This document shows positions 23,801 through 35,095 of a DNA stretch of 50,119 bases, in pieces. The position numbers were made by a program, and so were the translations under genes. Every line of letters starts with the position of its first letter. Position 1 is the first letter of the stretch. Source of the DNA: Pleurotus djamor (Eukaryota; Basidiomycota; Agaricomycetes; Agaricales; Pleurotaceae); NCBI GenBank assembly GCA_029747585.1, contig JAPEVF010000321.1, forward strand, positions 1-50,119, given 5' to 3'. The notes beneath the pieces were generated by a model. That model saw only the letters and a list, made by a program, of their open reading frames with translations, did not search any database and had not been told where the DNA came from.

Positions 23801-24718
23801 GTCAGTCGCATGCAGAACGAGGGCCGAAGGGGACCCGAAATTCTCCAGCGAAATGGCACGGTTTCCAAAATGGACGAAGCAGACTAGACCAGTGTGTGAG
23901 TTGAGGTGGAAGGCGTTTGCGCGGACTAGGTAGGAAAAGATGAGCTGGGCATTGGAAAGATGAGGAATCGGGCCTTACTTTCTCGATGAGTAATACCCAG
24001 TTTATGTATGGTCTCCAAGCAGTGGGTGGCATGTATAGCGAACCTACAAGACGATATAACTGTCAGCGCTCAACGAGTACAATACTGGGAGGTAACACGT
24101 ACTCAAGGAAGGTAGCCAAATCCATGACTTCAAACGCCTCAACCTCCTCCAGCATATCAGGCTCCTCCACACCCGTCATATAAACATCCGCATGGGAAGA
24201 CATTGGTCTAATCCTTTCTGCATCGGCGAGGAGAAGGTCATTGATCCGTGGGGGCGGTAGGTATCGACCAAGCACGTTCAAGCCGGGGTGGAGTAGAAGC
24301 AGAACAACACAATCGCCATTAGCAGGGGGTATTTTGAAGAACTCAATCATCCTCAGTGTAACGGAGGGTCCTTCCGTAGTTGAAGCTATGGTTGATAGAC
24401 TTGGGCGACGTTATCATGAATATAATGTATCGTGAAAATTAACATGCATAGCTCACATATGAGCCTCCCTTTCCAAACACATAGAGCCGTTTGAGTGGAC
24501 TGGTGCAATCTTCGCGAGTACATTGGATCCATCCTTGAGACTGCTACCCTCAGCCAGGAGGGTCATACTTCCTGTGTCTTCCCATGGAACCGCCTACAAG
24601 AGTTGAGCCAGTGAAAGAGGGGAAACGATGGTGACACGACCTTCTCAAAGGTGTACCCAGGAGCCGACAAGATATTGTCGCGGAAGTACAGGGTGGGGGC
24701 CGCGAACTTCCTCTTCAT
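14898..24718 (-). CDS. Group X hybrid histidine kinase (kinase-like, ATPase, GAF, HK, receiver)
   Basis: A 9.8-kb gene with many short introns; the exact exon chain is not fully resolved. It starts at [15 protein letters not shown]. In order: a Ser/Thr-kinase-like domain (24700-23350; [47 protein letters not shown]); an AAA-type ATPase with Walker A GPPGIGKSS split by an intron near 22640-22710 and a Walker-B-like [13 protein letters not shown] (about 22160); a long helical region to about 18300; a GAF region (about 18200-17200); the H-box [14 protein letters not shown] with its histidine codon at 17155-17153; a HATPase domain ([34 protein letters not shown]; 16700-16000); and a receiver ([15 protein letters not shown], then the phospho-acceptor in LFDHHMPVCDG, codon 15231-15229). 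This matches fungal class X kinases such as fission yeast Mak2/Mak3, which act in peroxide-responsive phosphorelay. HRD reads HRE and DFG reads HFG. Confidence 0.88.
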
Positions 24719-25013
24719 AGTGGGCACCACCACTGGGAACGTGGAAGAATGCAAGCCGAGCAGACTGAAGGAATTTCGGAGGGTTGAAAATCAGAGAGAA
24801 GGTCAAGCCAGGTCAAGATGCTTCCCAATATGGTTCCGCGGTATTTGGGAGTGGGCCGCATTCACAAACACAGACGTCATAGCGACGCACACACACTTAG
24901 TCAGGGTTTAATGCGGGCAAAAATGGGGGTCAATGTTGACGTTGTAACAATGTCACTACCAGTACAGATAAAATAAACGAGGATACGAAATCGGGACAGC
25001 CCTCTACGCGCAC

Positions 25014-27102
25014 TTAGGAAGTCACTGTGATGATGGCGTAAGCATGGCTTTAACTCAATCAAAAGGTGACTCACTGTAGCTGGTAGGGTCGATGTGAGCA
25101 GGAAGCTCTGGAACCGCAACGGTAAATCGGGACTGAATAGATGTCATCACTGCTTGATCTGACTCTGATGTTACGAAAGTGATGGCAAGACCCTTGGTAC
25201 CGAATCGACCAGCACGTCTGTAGAAAAAGAAGGCCTGAATGACGGGTCACACGGATAGGTGGAGAAAGCATACCCAACACGATGCAAGTAGCTGTCAGCG
25301 TCAGGAGGGCAGTCATAGTTGATAACAATGTTGACACGCTCCACATCAATGCCACGACCAAAGATATCTGTCGCAACGAGGATACGCTTTTCGAAGGCCT
25401 TGAAAGCGGTGTATCGGCTGATACTGCAGGGGATATCGGTACGCGGAGGCATGCGAAAAAAGCAAATGCGTACCGTTCATCTTGCTGAAGGCCGGAGTGG
25501 ATAGCGATGGAAGGGAAGTTGCAGGATACAAGGAGCTTATCCAATTCAATAGCACGCGCCACTGACTTGACGAAGATGACGACCTGGGAAAGAATGAGGG
25601 GTTATGGCCTTGCCTCGTGGAAACCGACGTACCTGGTTGAACTCAAGGCTATCAAGCAAGTCATTCAACTTGCGGTTCTTTCCACTCTCATCCAACTTGA
25701 CGTAATGTTGCTGGAGACCATGGAGGGTCAACTTGGTTTCGTCATCGACGAAGATTTCCAAGGGCTAGAAAGGCACGTTAAATCGACGGAGTGAGAGCGG
25801 AACAAGAGGACGTACGTTCGCCATGAACTTCTTGCAAGTGACTCGGATGTCCTTCGCCAATGTGGCACTGAACATCATGACTTGCTTGTGGTGAGGGGTC
25901 ATGCGGAAGATTTCCTGAACGTCGCGGCGCATGTCTGTGAGGGATGTTGGCGAGATTAGATGGCTGCTTTGATACGGAGGCGGGCAAGTAGAAAATAAAA
26001 TAACAGCAGACGCGGAAGCGAGCAAAAAGACCGAAGACAGATCCAACAACAGATTGAAGGTGCGAGTCGGCGTGGTCCTCGACGAACTAGGCTTCTTGGA
26101 AGCGTTCTTCAGAGCCCGCTACAGGGCGTCATCTTGCCGCGACGGAAAGTATCAAAGGTATCCAATCTCGAGTAGCCTCCCAACAACCAGAATGTATCCC
26201 CTAAACCCCATAGACTGGCGCCCAAGAATTGGCTCCGCATGCAGTCCGCAAGGATGGATTGAAAACAGTCCACGACGAGTGATAACGTCGTCCAATGAAG
26301 AGCCACGAACTCAAAGATGGGGGTATTGGACAGGGTCGAAATCGCATAACTAACCGAGCTGCTCCAGCATTTTGTCGCACTCGTCCAAGACGAAGTGCTT
26401 TACATTTTTGGCGTCCAAAACTTTGTCTCTGGCGAGGGCATTGAGGCGTCCGGGCGTGGCGACGACGATGTGCGGGCATTTGCTCTTGTCACGGAGGAGA
26501 TCGGCATCCTTGGAAACAGGCGTGCCTCCAAAGAAGGTGCTGACACGGACATCGGGCATATACTTCGCGAAGCGGGTGTACTCATTCTTGATTTGGAACG
26601 CCAGTTCACGGGTGTGACAGAGCACGAGGACTGAAACTTCGCCGTTGACAGGCTCAAGTTGCTGGAGAGTCGCAAGGACGAAAACAGCAGTTTTCCCGTG
26701 ACCAGACTTCGCCTGGCAAAGGACGTCCATTCCAAGAACAGCTTGGGGGATACACTCTTGTTGAACTAGAAAAAGAGGTTTAGCATCGATATCGACGCGT
26801 AAAATTGAGAATACATACCTTCTGAAGGATGCTCGAAACCCAAATCACTGATGGCACGGAGCAGCTCAGGCTTCAAAAGAAAATCTCTGTAATATTGTGT
26901 TATTCCATCATGTCCCACTTCAGCAAAGAGGTACACTGTACCTGAAGCCCGTTGAGTGAATTCCAGAGAAATTCTTCTTTTCACCGCCGGCCTCGTCTGC
27001 AAGCCCGGCTGAACCACCGTTTGCAACAGCAGAACCAGAGCCGGTGGGAAGGTCGTGCTCATCCTCGTAGTCAATCAAGTCCTCGTTGTCGTGGGAGCTC
27101 AT
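25014..27102 (-). CDS. SUB2: DEAD-box ATP-dependent RNA helicase Sub2/UAP56
   Basis: A multi-exon gene; the first exons are 27102-26942, 26886-26819, 26765-26355 and one starting at 25934. The N-terminus is [16 protein letters not shown]. Helicase motifs are all present: the Q-motif region [20 protein letters not shown], motif [19 protein letters not shown], motif II as DECD ([10 protein letters not shown]), SAT ([11 protein letters not shown]), and the C-terminal [22 protein letters not shown] and HRVGRAGRFG. Sub2/UAP56 is an essential spliceosome-assembly and TREX mRNA-export factor. The last exon is tiny (25024-25014): splicing the 50-nt intron ends the protein in SYMTS, whereas read-through ends it in SYSESPFD, so I chose the spliced form. 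Intron 3 (26354-25935) is 420 nt, unusually long here. Confidence 0.95.
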
Positions 27103-27379
27103 TTTCGGTAGAACGGGGGAGAGGAAAAGAGAAGATAAAGGAAATAAAGAAAGTGCAGTGGAAGGGGGAGTCAAAGACAAACTTGTGGCGCAGCTGAAAA
27201 TGGACACTGATTGGTTCGAGGAACACGCACGGGCCACGCGTCCCCTGATCGTGGGACTCAACTTCGAGCGTTCGAAAAAATTCCAGTCGTCGAGACACGA
27301 CGCCAAAGGTCGATGATCAATGGCAACCTGCCTGAGTGTTATGCATAAGGCTATTCGGATAACAAGCCGACCAACTACT

Positions 27380-30283
27380 CTACTCGCCCAGGGCTTCAGC
27401 CGCTGTCGCAATAACTCCTTCCGAACCGCAAGCTCTCAAATATGCCACTGCCTTAGCCCATAGTTCCGCGTGGGCTGTTGCATTTCTTTTCATGAAAGCA
27501 ACCGCCAAAGCCGTCGCCCAAACGGCACGATCAAGTCCTTGACCTCTAGCATCATTCACTGCCCGAGTGCCTAAGAGACTAGTGAAGCTCGGGTCAATTT
27601 GGAATGCGCCATTGTAGCTTTGTAGAGCAACCAAGTTAACGACCTCATTCTTGAGGGGATTAACGGTCGTGGTAGACGACAAGGGTTGTCGAGGTCGGGT
27701 CGTCGCATTCGGCGATTGCTGGAATATCAAGGACGGACTGCGGACCAAACGACTATCTTCTTCGTTCAGAGGTGGAGGACTCGGAGGACGACTATCGCTC
27801 CAGTCACTCCAGTCCGAGCGTCCCATGAACGAACTGAGGGTAGAGAAGGTCCGCTCAGATTCATAACCATCGTCATCATGCATTGGTTCATCTCGAACAG
27901 GTGATCGTGACCTTCGTCGCGGCTCGGGCTCAATGGAGGTAGGTGGTAGACGTGGAGAAGTCCATCGCTTGAACAAATCAACGATGCGGGTCGTGAGAGA
28001 GGGCGAAGCAGGTGCGTTAGAAGGTTGTGTATCTACAACGGTATTGGTGTCCTCGGGTTGATTGTGGTCTCCCAGTGGCCTGTGACGGAAATGTTGGCCT
28101 TGTGTTTGAGAGCGCGACTCCAAGTCTTGGTCCTCCCCATCCACCGCAACAAACGAGGTATAAAGGCTGGAGATGCGGTAAGTCACACCCAAGCGCACGA
28201 TCTCAGCCTTTCGGAGACTCTCTTCGGATAAACCCACACTCGTTGCTCGGGGCACTGGGGCTAGCTTGTCTTGCTGGTCCTGTATTAACTTGCACGCAGC
28301 GATACTATGCACGGGGGGTAGGGTGGGGTCTTGGTCGGCTACTTGCGCGAGGCGTACGGGTATCACGAGATTCAAAGCTTCGCCCTTCTCGCTCAGCTGA
28401 CCCCTTAGCACGACTTCCTTTGGTACCGAAACGTCCTTAACTGTGAGAATGGCACAGATACTTTGCCGCGTCCCAGCGTGCAGATCGGGGATGACATGAG
28501 GGGACTGCTGGAGTGGAGGAGGGGCTCGCAGACGAACATCTCCTGGCCGATCTTCGTTGACAAAGTCCACCAGTGGTGAGCTCGACACCAATTGATCGGT
28601 TGGTATACCCCAGTCAACGGTGGCGTTTTTAACGAACTGAGTTTTCCCAGCTTGGAAGAGGCGAGCGCATCTGCCTAGAATGGTTTCCTCGCCNAAAAGC
28701 AAAAAGGCAAACTCCACCACCAGTTTTAGCGATGCTTTCACATATGTCAGTGGAAACCTCATGTCCTATGCCGAGCACAAATACGCGAAGAGGGGCTCGG
28801 GGCGAGCTGGCTCCTACATGTGAGCGGACTGCATCCAGGATAGGGTCTTTGTCGTAAACCTATCTACAGGTTAAAAATAAGGAATTGGATGGTTAAAGGA
28901 ATGCTCGTACCTCTCCGTCCGTCAACAGAAACACGGCGGTGGGTATGGATTTGTCACGTAGCTCAAAGACATCGCACAGTGCAGACTTAAGCTCGGTGCC
29001 TCCACCCACCTGCATATTGCGGACCTCTGCCAACTGACCCGGTTTCAATACTTTGAACTTTGCAATTTGGATTCCTCTCACCATTTTCTCCAAGGTGGCC
29101 TGATCATATGGTAGGCTCTGGGAGCTGAACCGCTGGGGAGTGTCGTCAAAGCTGACAATATTGAATTTCGTGCCATGCGTAGGGAGCAATTTGAGCAGGA
29201 GCGCAAGCGTTGACTTGGCTGTTTCAATGCGTTGACCCGCCATACTTCCGCTGCGATCAACAAGAAATATGTACTCCTGGCACGGTAACTCCGGTATGAT
29301 GAATTTGGGTACCATGGTCAACTGGAAGGCAACAGTAGAAACCCCATGGCGTTGAGAACTTCTGGAGACCTCAGCAAAACAACGCGGGGCGTCCAAGCCT
29401 TGAGCGTGTATGACAAGCAGAAAATCTTTGGCGAGATATTGCTTGGATTTGTACGATACCGTCGTACGCCTACGAGAAACACGATTCCGATGAGTAGGAT
29501 ATCGCGTCTCTTTGACTTCGTGCGTTGGACTCCAAACTTTCCCAAGGCGGCCGCATGTCTGAATATCGGCCTTGATATGAACACGAGTCTTTTCCGACGC
29601 GGATGCCGCATCGTTCAACGCGGGAGGTAGTGGGCCATAGCGTTGGCCAACGTAAGCTGGAAGGTGAAAAGTCACAGAATCCGCATTATCGTCGTTGAGA
29701 AGAGTCAACACATACTGTGGAGAAGATCAGTCTATAGTAGCGTTTCGCCAGTCTGAAGAGGAAAGCACTTACGACGACCTTGGTTTCGACTGTCTCCTTG
29801 GAGAGGATGGAACCCAAAGAGATGGTGAAGACTAAACGTAATTTGTATGTGATCGAGGGTGGTGGTGGGAACGAAGGATAGCTTACTGTCATCCGTAACA
29901 TTCTCCAGCAACCCGGTGAGTTTTCCTTGACGGATGGCTGCTTCGTGCTTTTCCCTGGCTCGGTCCTTGTCCATGCACTTCCCCACGATAATATCACCAT
30001 TGGCCTTGCGCGCTTCGAAAGCACATAAACAAGCACTCGCAGGCACGGGAAAGAGGTATTTGGCACGGCTGGTCGCCGTATTTTCAGGGTTGGAGAAGAC
30101 TTGTTCAATCGTAACGCGTGCAGTGACTAGTGGGGAGATGTGAGTTTGAGATACGCATCAAGCCAGTCTAGCAAACACACCATCCAAGATCAGGACGTGA
30201 ATGCGAACTTCTTCTAATGGGAGGTAGACTTTAGGACCGTCATTTAGACCGGCATTGTGCACGACACCCAGATCGCGACTCAT
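27380..30283 (-). CDS. VIT and von Willebrand factor A domain protein
   Basis: Five exons (30283-30181, 30126-29887, 29831-29773, 29714-28911, 28859-27380) join in phase to about 894 residues if the N at 28694 is not counted. The N-terminus (MSRDLGVVHNAG) leads straight into a VIT domain (VTARVTIEQVFSNPE, YLFPVPASACLCAFEA, DKDRAREKHEAAIRQG). The vWA domain follows, with MIDAS residues in IFLVDRSGSMAG, GGTELKSAL and FLLTDGE. A beta-rich segment (CARLFQAGKTQFVKNATVDW onward), a Ser/Arg/Pro-rich disordered insertion of roughly 150 residues, and a conserved C-terminal helical block (LVALQSYNGAFQID ... WATALAVAFM) complete it. There is no signal peptide, so it is probably cytosolic. The family resembles inter-alpha-inhibitor heavy chains and PARP4-type VIT-vWA; fungal function is unknown. 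It is paralogous to the C-terminal part of the gene at 35476. Confidence 0.9.
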
Positions 30284-31266
30284 TATAGAGGAGAGATTGA
30301 GGAAGAATGTGAGATAAGGCTCTTCATGTCCTCGCTAAATATAAGCTATCCGATACTGCAATGAGGCCTGTTGTGACGGCTATGTAATAAGGCGCAGTAG
30401 AGCTTGCTGTTGATCCTAGTCACTGCCAATGGGGTTCTTGAGCCATTCTGGGCTTGTTTCTGTCGAACACCTGGCAAGGAGAAGCGCGTCAATCAAAGCC
30501 TGTTCAGTGCTCGCAGCAGCGAAGCGACTCACTTCGAGTCCACATGTTGGCCTTAGTGGATCCATCTAGCACTCCATTTGATAGTCAGGTCATTGTTGAG
30601 CTACTGTGCGTCTTGAGACGTAGAGACCGGAGTAATAGTGGGCTATTGGAGAGTAAGTTGAAGAAGGAAGAACGAGCGTCAATCGAGTTCGGTGCCTCTG
30701 AACTCTCTCCCTCCCTTGAGCTGCGAGCTTGTAAACAAGTGAACTACCCCAAATTCTCTGGCTGGAGGACTACACACACACACATACTNCAAAGACAAGA
30801 AGTCTCCCAGATACTTAGACATGAATCCTCGCTAAAATGACGCCTGATACACCATAGAAAGCCACATCATATGGTCAACAGGTGGTTCGTTGCTTCGCGT
30901 GCGGAATAACTCGCATGCGACTCGACTCGCTCTGGTTGAACCAGTTATCCAACCGCGCAACCTAACCTCTACATTACGACCACGTCACTTTGCTCTACTT
31001 CTTCCAGGATATCACCGTGCTTCCTATTGATGGGAGTCTCTGGATTTTCCGCGTACTCCCGCCGTCCCGCGCGAACTGCTCGCACTTGCTTTCTTTCTGA
31101 GCCCAGCGCACCCATGTGATGACCCCGGGCCACTTTCGCTCCGTCTCGTCAGAAGCGACTCCATCAACTCGCTCCGTTGGTGATGCTCTACTTAAGCTTC
31201 ATATCTGGGGGAAATCTCGAGGGAACACCCCACCCACCCCCACAAGGCAGATAGACGATATTATCA
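30284..31266. other. Intergenic region, divergent promoter
   Basis: A 983-nt gap between the divergent VIT-vWA and GH43 genes. A plus-strand frame at 30454-30840 is open but interrupted by the N at 30789 and shows no family features, so I do not call it. A short CA repeat lies at about 30772-30784. GC-rich stretches occur at 31050-31120. I recognise no RNA gene. Confidence 0.5.
30772..30784 (+). repeat. Short (CA)n microsatellite
   Basis: About six CA units in an intergenic region, ending 5 nt before the N at 30789. Confidence 0.7.
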
Positions 31267-33398
31267 ATGGTTAACTGGGCAAATATCCTGGCTTTAGCAT
31301 CTTTGCTCCCGCTTGCGCTGGGCGCAGTGATCGTCCCAGGTGCTACTTGGACAGACACAAGCGGGAACGTCATCCAAGCCCACGGTGGCGGTTTCATCAA
31401 AGCATGTCCCTAGCAGAGTTCGTTTCCCTGTTATGATGCTGACAGGCCTTAGGTGGGCTCGACGTGGTACTGGCATGGAGAAGACAAAGCCCACAACAGT
31501 GGGTTATTCCGGGCCGTCTCTTGCTACTCGGTTGGTTGATCGTACCCGAATGCATTTCTGTCGGCTAACGGTACCTGCACAGTCCAATGATTTGGTCTCT
31601 TGGACGAGGCAGAATGATGCTCTTACCCCGGTTAGCGGAACCATGATATCGACATCTAACATCGTAGAACGCCCGAAAGGTACGTGGTTCACCCCTGAGC
31701 GCTTGAGCTCCCTTCTTCCAAAGCTAATCACGCTCGTAGTGGTCTTCAACCAAAAGGTGTGTATGTCAACGATACCAGAGATTATAGACACTCATATCCT
31801 GCGCCCAGAACAATGAATATGTCATGTGGTTCCACTCTGATTCTTCCAAGTACGGCTTTACACACCTTTTACGGGGTTGATGGTTTGTGCTTACTGTGCA
31901 CATTCTCCAGCTATGGCGCTGCTCAAGTTGGTGTGGCCACTGCGAGGTCACCTTGCGGCCCATTTACCTTCCGAAACAGCTTCAAGCCCCTTGGCGCGGA
32001 CTCTCGCGACATGGGTTTGTTTCAAGATGGTAAGTTGACGCGTTCTTTAATTTTCAATACTAATGATTTGTCTTCCACAGATGACAGTACGTCCACAATC
32101 AAATCACCATATAGTAGTATTACGAACTGAGGAGTGCCACCCTCACAGGCGCTCGCACTACTTATCTCCTCTACGCTTCCGACAATAACCAGAATTTCAA
32201 GATCTCCAGACTTGATGCCGATTATTACAACATCGCTGCCCAAGTCAATACCATCCCAGGATCCACACTCGAAGCTCCAGGCATCATCAAACGCAACGGT
32301 GTCTACCACCTCTTTGCTTCTCATACTTCCGGCTGGGACCCGAACCCAAACAAATTCTTTACCGCCACCGTAAGTCTCTGTCAACTCACACCTTATCCTC
32401 CCTTCTACAAGGGTTGATTTTTAATGTTGAAAGTCACTCTCTGGCACTTGGTCCTCCCAAGCGGACATAGCTCCTCAAGCCGTAAGGACATACTTCTCCC
32501 AGAACACCTTTGACCTTCCATTGGGCTCCAACGGTATCTACATGGGCGACAGGTGGCGCCCTTCCCTTCTTGGAAGCAGCCGATACATATGGCTACCACT
32601 CAACTGGGCGAGTGGCCGTCCTCAATTAGTACAAGCGGATGTTTGGAGTTTGGATATCAACGCTGGTTTGTTCTCTCATATCACTCAATCTTGTCTTGTA
32701 ATGTTTCGCTTCCAGGAACTTATTCAGTCGCTTCTGGCACGTCATACGAAGCTGAGAATGGTGCAATTAGTGGTCCGGCACAGCTACTCTCTGATGGGTC
32801 GTTCTCAGGCGGACGCGCCGTTGGTTGGTTAGGTGCGCGTTCTCTGATATATACTACCGTTCTTCGTGCTTAATACTTGATATTATTATAAGGTAATGGT
32901 GGGTCGGTGACGATCAACAACGTCCAAGGCATTGGTTCCGACCAATGGGTCGCTCTCTACTACGCAAATGGTGAGGTCATAGCCCTCTCGGTCATGACTT
33001 GATAGTTGACTTACCATATCCAGGTGATTCGTCTTGGAGAAACACGACCGTCAGGTATGTACACTTCGATCATTACATCTTGGGCACCGGACGCGTAGAT
33101 TGACACATTCATCCAGCGTGAACGGAGGTTCGCCAGGTCAGTTACACTACTTGTCCATAACTCCGAAATGAATACTCATACATCCTTTCAGTCATCGTTG
33201 ATCAGCCAAACACTGGTGGTGGCCATGTAATCCTCAGCGTTCCGGTCAAACTCAACTTGCGAAGTGGTACAAATTCCCTGACATTCAGTGCAGGACAAAG
33301 CAGTAAGTCAATCCATTTGAGTACTGGGCTGTCGATTCACACTTTGCGCAGATTACGCCGCAGATTTAGACAAGATCATCGTTTACACCCAGTCGTAA
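31267..33398 (+). CDS. GH43 exo-beta-1,3-galactanase with CBM35
   Basis: A secreted enzyme built from about 14 exons, beginning 31267-31401, 31453-31530, 31583-31679, 31740-31756, 31809-31849, 31911-32029, 32081-32086, 32149-32369 and 32434-32665. A signal peptide (MVNWANILALASLLPLALGA) precedes the five-bladed GH43 propeller: HGGGFIKVGSTWYWHGEDKA, MWFHSDSSNYGAAQVGVATA, TYLLYASDNNQNFKISRLDA, TLEAPGIIKRNGVYHLFAS and WSSQADIAPQAV. A CBM35 follows (SYEAENGAISGPAQLLSDGS ... VGWLGNGGSVTINNVQG ... YAADLDKIIVYTQS). This is the arrangement of the Phanerochaete galactan 1,3-beta-galactosidase (GH43 subfamily 24), which trims beta-1,3-galactan of arabinogalactan proteins. The glutamate in LEAPG fits the general acid; in that enzyme a glutamine was proposed in place of the base. 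The first intron appears to be GC-AG. Confidence 0.9.
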
Positions 33399-33659
33399 AC
33401 CCGTACTACAGGACGAGGACGACATTGGCGTATATAGCTATGTGAATATATGACATATGGAAAAGATACAGTCTGAGGCTCTGAAATAAGTAAGTAGTTG
33501 GTGTCTAAGACAACAATCGCTCGATGAGGATCGTGATGACGTATGATAGTCTAAGTACAGTGAGTCCAAGCGATCTATGAGATCTATAGTTTTATGCAAG
33601 ACAGCGCATTCTAGCAATGGGACAAGGTTCCGAGAGAGGGTAGCGCGAGGCAAGAATAA

Positions 33660-35095
33660 TTATCGAAGAACGGCGTTCCAACCAGCCTTGAGTTGCTGCG
33701 AGGATGATTTAAGCTCAGGATTACGAACACGAGTGGGAAAAGCGGAGAGAACGAACCTCGAAGAAAACGAATAGCAAGATGGTGTTAGGGCCAAGCCGGA
33801 TGAAAGCAGGTGTCCACCCCTTGAATAGGAATCGAGGGCCTTCTTCTTGAAGGGATGATTTTAGTACCTGTACCATACTAGCCTTCTCGGACTGCAAGGC
33901 AAGCGCAAAGTAGGTACGTAAGGGAACGTGGTGGAAAGCACAGTTGAGAAGCGGACGCACCGAAGCCATGAGTCGCGATCGCAGAACGTCTGCGGGGGAG
34001 CAGACAGCTAAAGCAAGATAGCGATGAGGATAAGCTTTTAAATAGATTATGAATAGGCGTACTCGTCGCAACCGTGCCAGCAAGAAGACTCGCTACGGAG
34101 TGGAGTAAGAGCCCATCGTGAAACTGGTAGTTGAAGATAGGCATAGGTCGGGATAATAAAGAGCTCTTGNAAAAATCATATCTAGAAAAAATGATGGCAT
34201 ACCAGGTCGCAAGTAGTATTCAACTTGCTTACGATCCAGCTTGCGACGACTAGAGAAGGCGTATTGAGTATATGGGACAGTTGATGGGCGTCATATGACT
34301 TACAGTCATTAAAGTAGCTCTTGTGACATTGGTCCCAAGACCTCTTCCCAAGCCTTTCAAACCTTCTTCCCGCACCAACGACAGGAGTCCTGTTATCGCG
34401 TTTGAGTAACCATACCGTTGCTCTGGCGGCCTCACCGAATCGCTCGTCATACGAACGAGAATGATATCTTCACGCGGCACAGTCAATATTTATGACAAAC
34501 GCGTGGAAATACGCGTACCGGCAGGATTCCCGGCAATTCCGCCCAAAGCCCCTGCTAGACAGCCCGCTAGGAGCAGTTGCGGGGTCGTGGGTTTGCCCCG
34601 TGCAGAGAGCCGCTGCTTCATCTCTTCGTAGCTTCCAAAACGTACAAGGGAGTAAGTCATTTGCCTCATCAGTGATGCTGACAGGCCGGTATAGAGGCTT
34701 CGGAAGCCCGACTTCTGGATGGATGTTCGGATTATGACAAAAGTCGAAGGGTGTTTGCTTCCAACGGAGTCAAGGGTTTGCATTCGGCTGGATCCAAAGG
34801 AATTTTGGTTTTCAGAGCGTTGAAATTGAAGCAGCCACGCACACTTTGGTGAGGTCCAGAGGATGCGTACAACTTGCAGCCACTGTTCCTACATTTAGAA
34901 CCTAAGTATACGACACAATTAAAGCGACGCACTGGAAGCCGCCACGCCTATAGGCATCGCAGAAGCTCGTAAGTAGTGTAATTCCATTATTCGGAAAGCC
35001 TGCTAACCTCCCATCCTAGCATAGGTGCGTCAGTACCGTGCGCGTTATCTGCCGAAAAAAAGCGCGACATACCAGAAGGGGTATGTTACAGCCAT
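33660..35095 (-). CDS. DIC1: Mitochondrial dicarboxylate carrier (SLC25 family)
   Basis: The three carrier signatures are present in order: THPLDLTKVRMQ, GNPADIILVRMTSD and CSPADVLRSRLM. Together with MTSSQAGSYDFFK and the final LFVFFEQLKAGWNAVLR they fit the DIC1/SLC25A10 branch, which exchanges malate or succinate for phosphate across the inner membrane. The N-terminal exons are very small: 35095-35073, 35015-35008 (8 nt), 34947-34933 (15 nt) and 34888-34843 (46 nt). Joined, they read MAVTYPFWMGGVAAS and then RTVAASCTHPLDLTKVRMQT, restoring the first transmembrane helix. Other ATGs upstream of the third exon would delete the FWxGG motif. The N at 34170 lies in an exon and here fits as a real base (YDFFK, phenylalanine codon). 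Confidence 0.9.

Noticed and set aside
25935..26354. Box C/D snoRNA in the long SUB2 intron
   Set aside because: On the transcribed strand there is an AGATGA near 26131 and a CTGA about 20 nt later, but no proper C box (RTGATGA) with a D box 60-100 nt away and no terminal stem.
30454..30840. Plus-strand open frame in the gap before the GH43 gene
   Set aside because: No recognisable motif, an N inside it, and composition like the surrounding noncoding DNA; no plausible splice extension was found.
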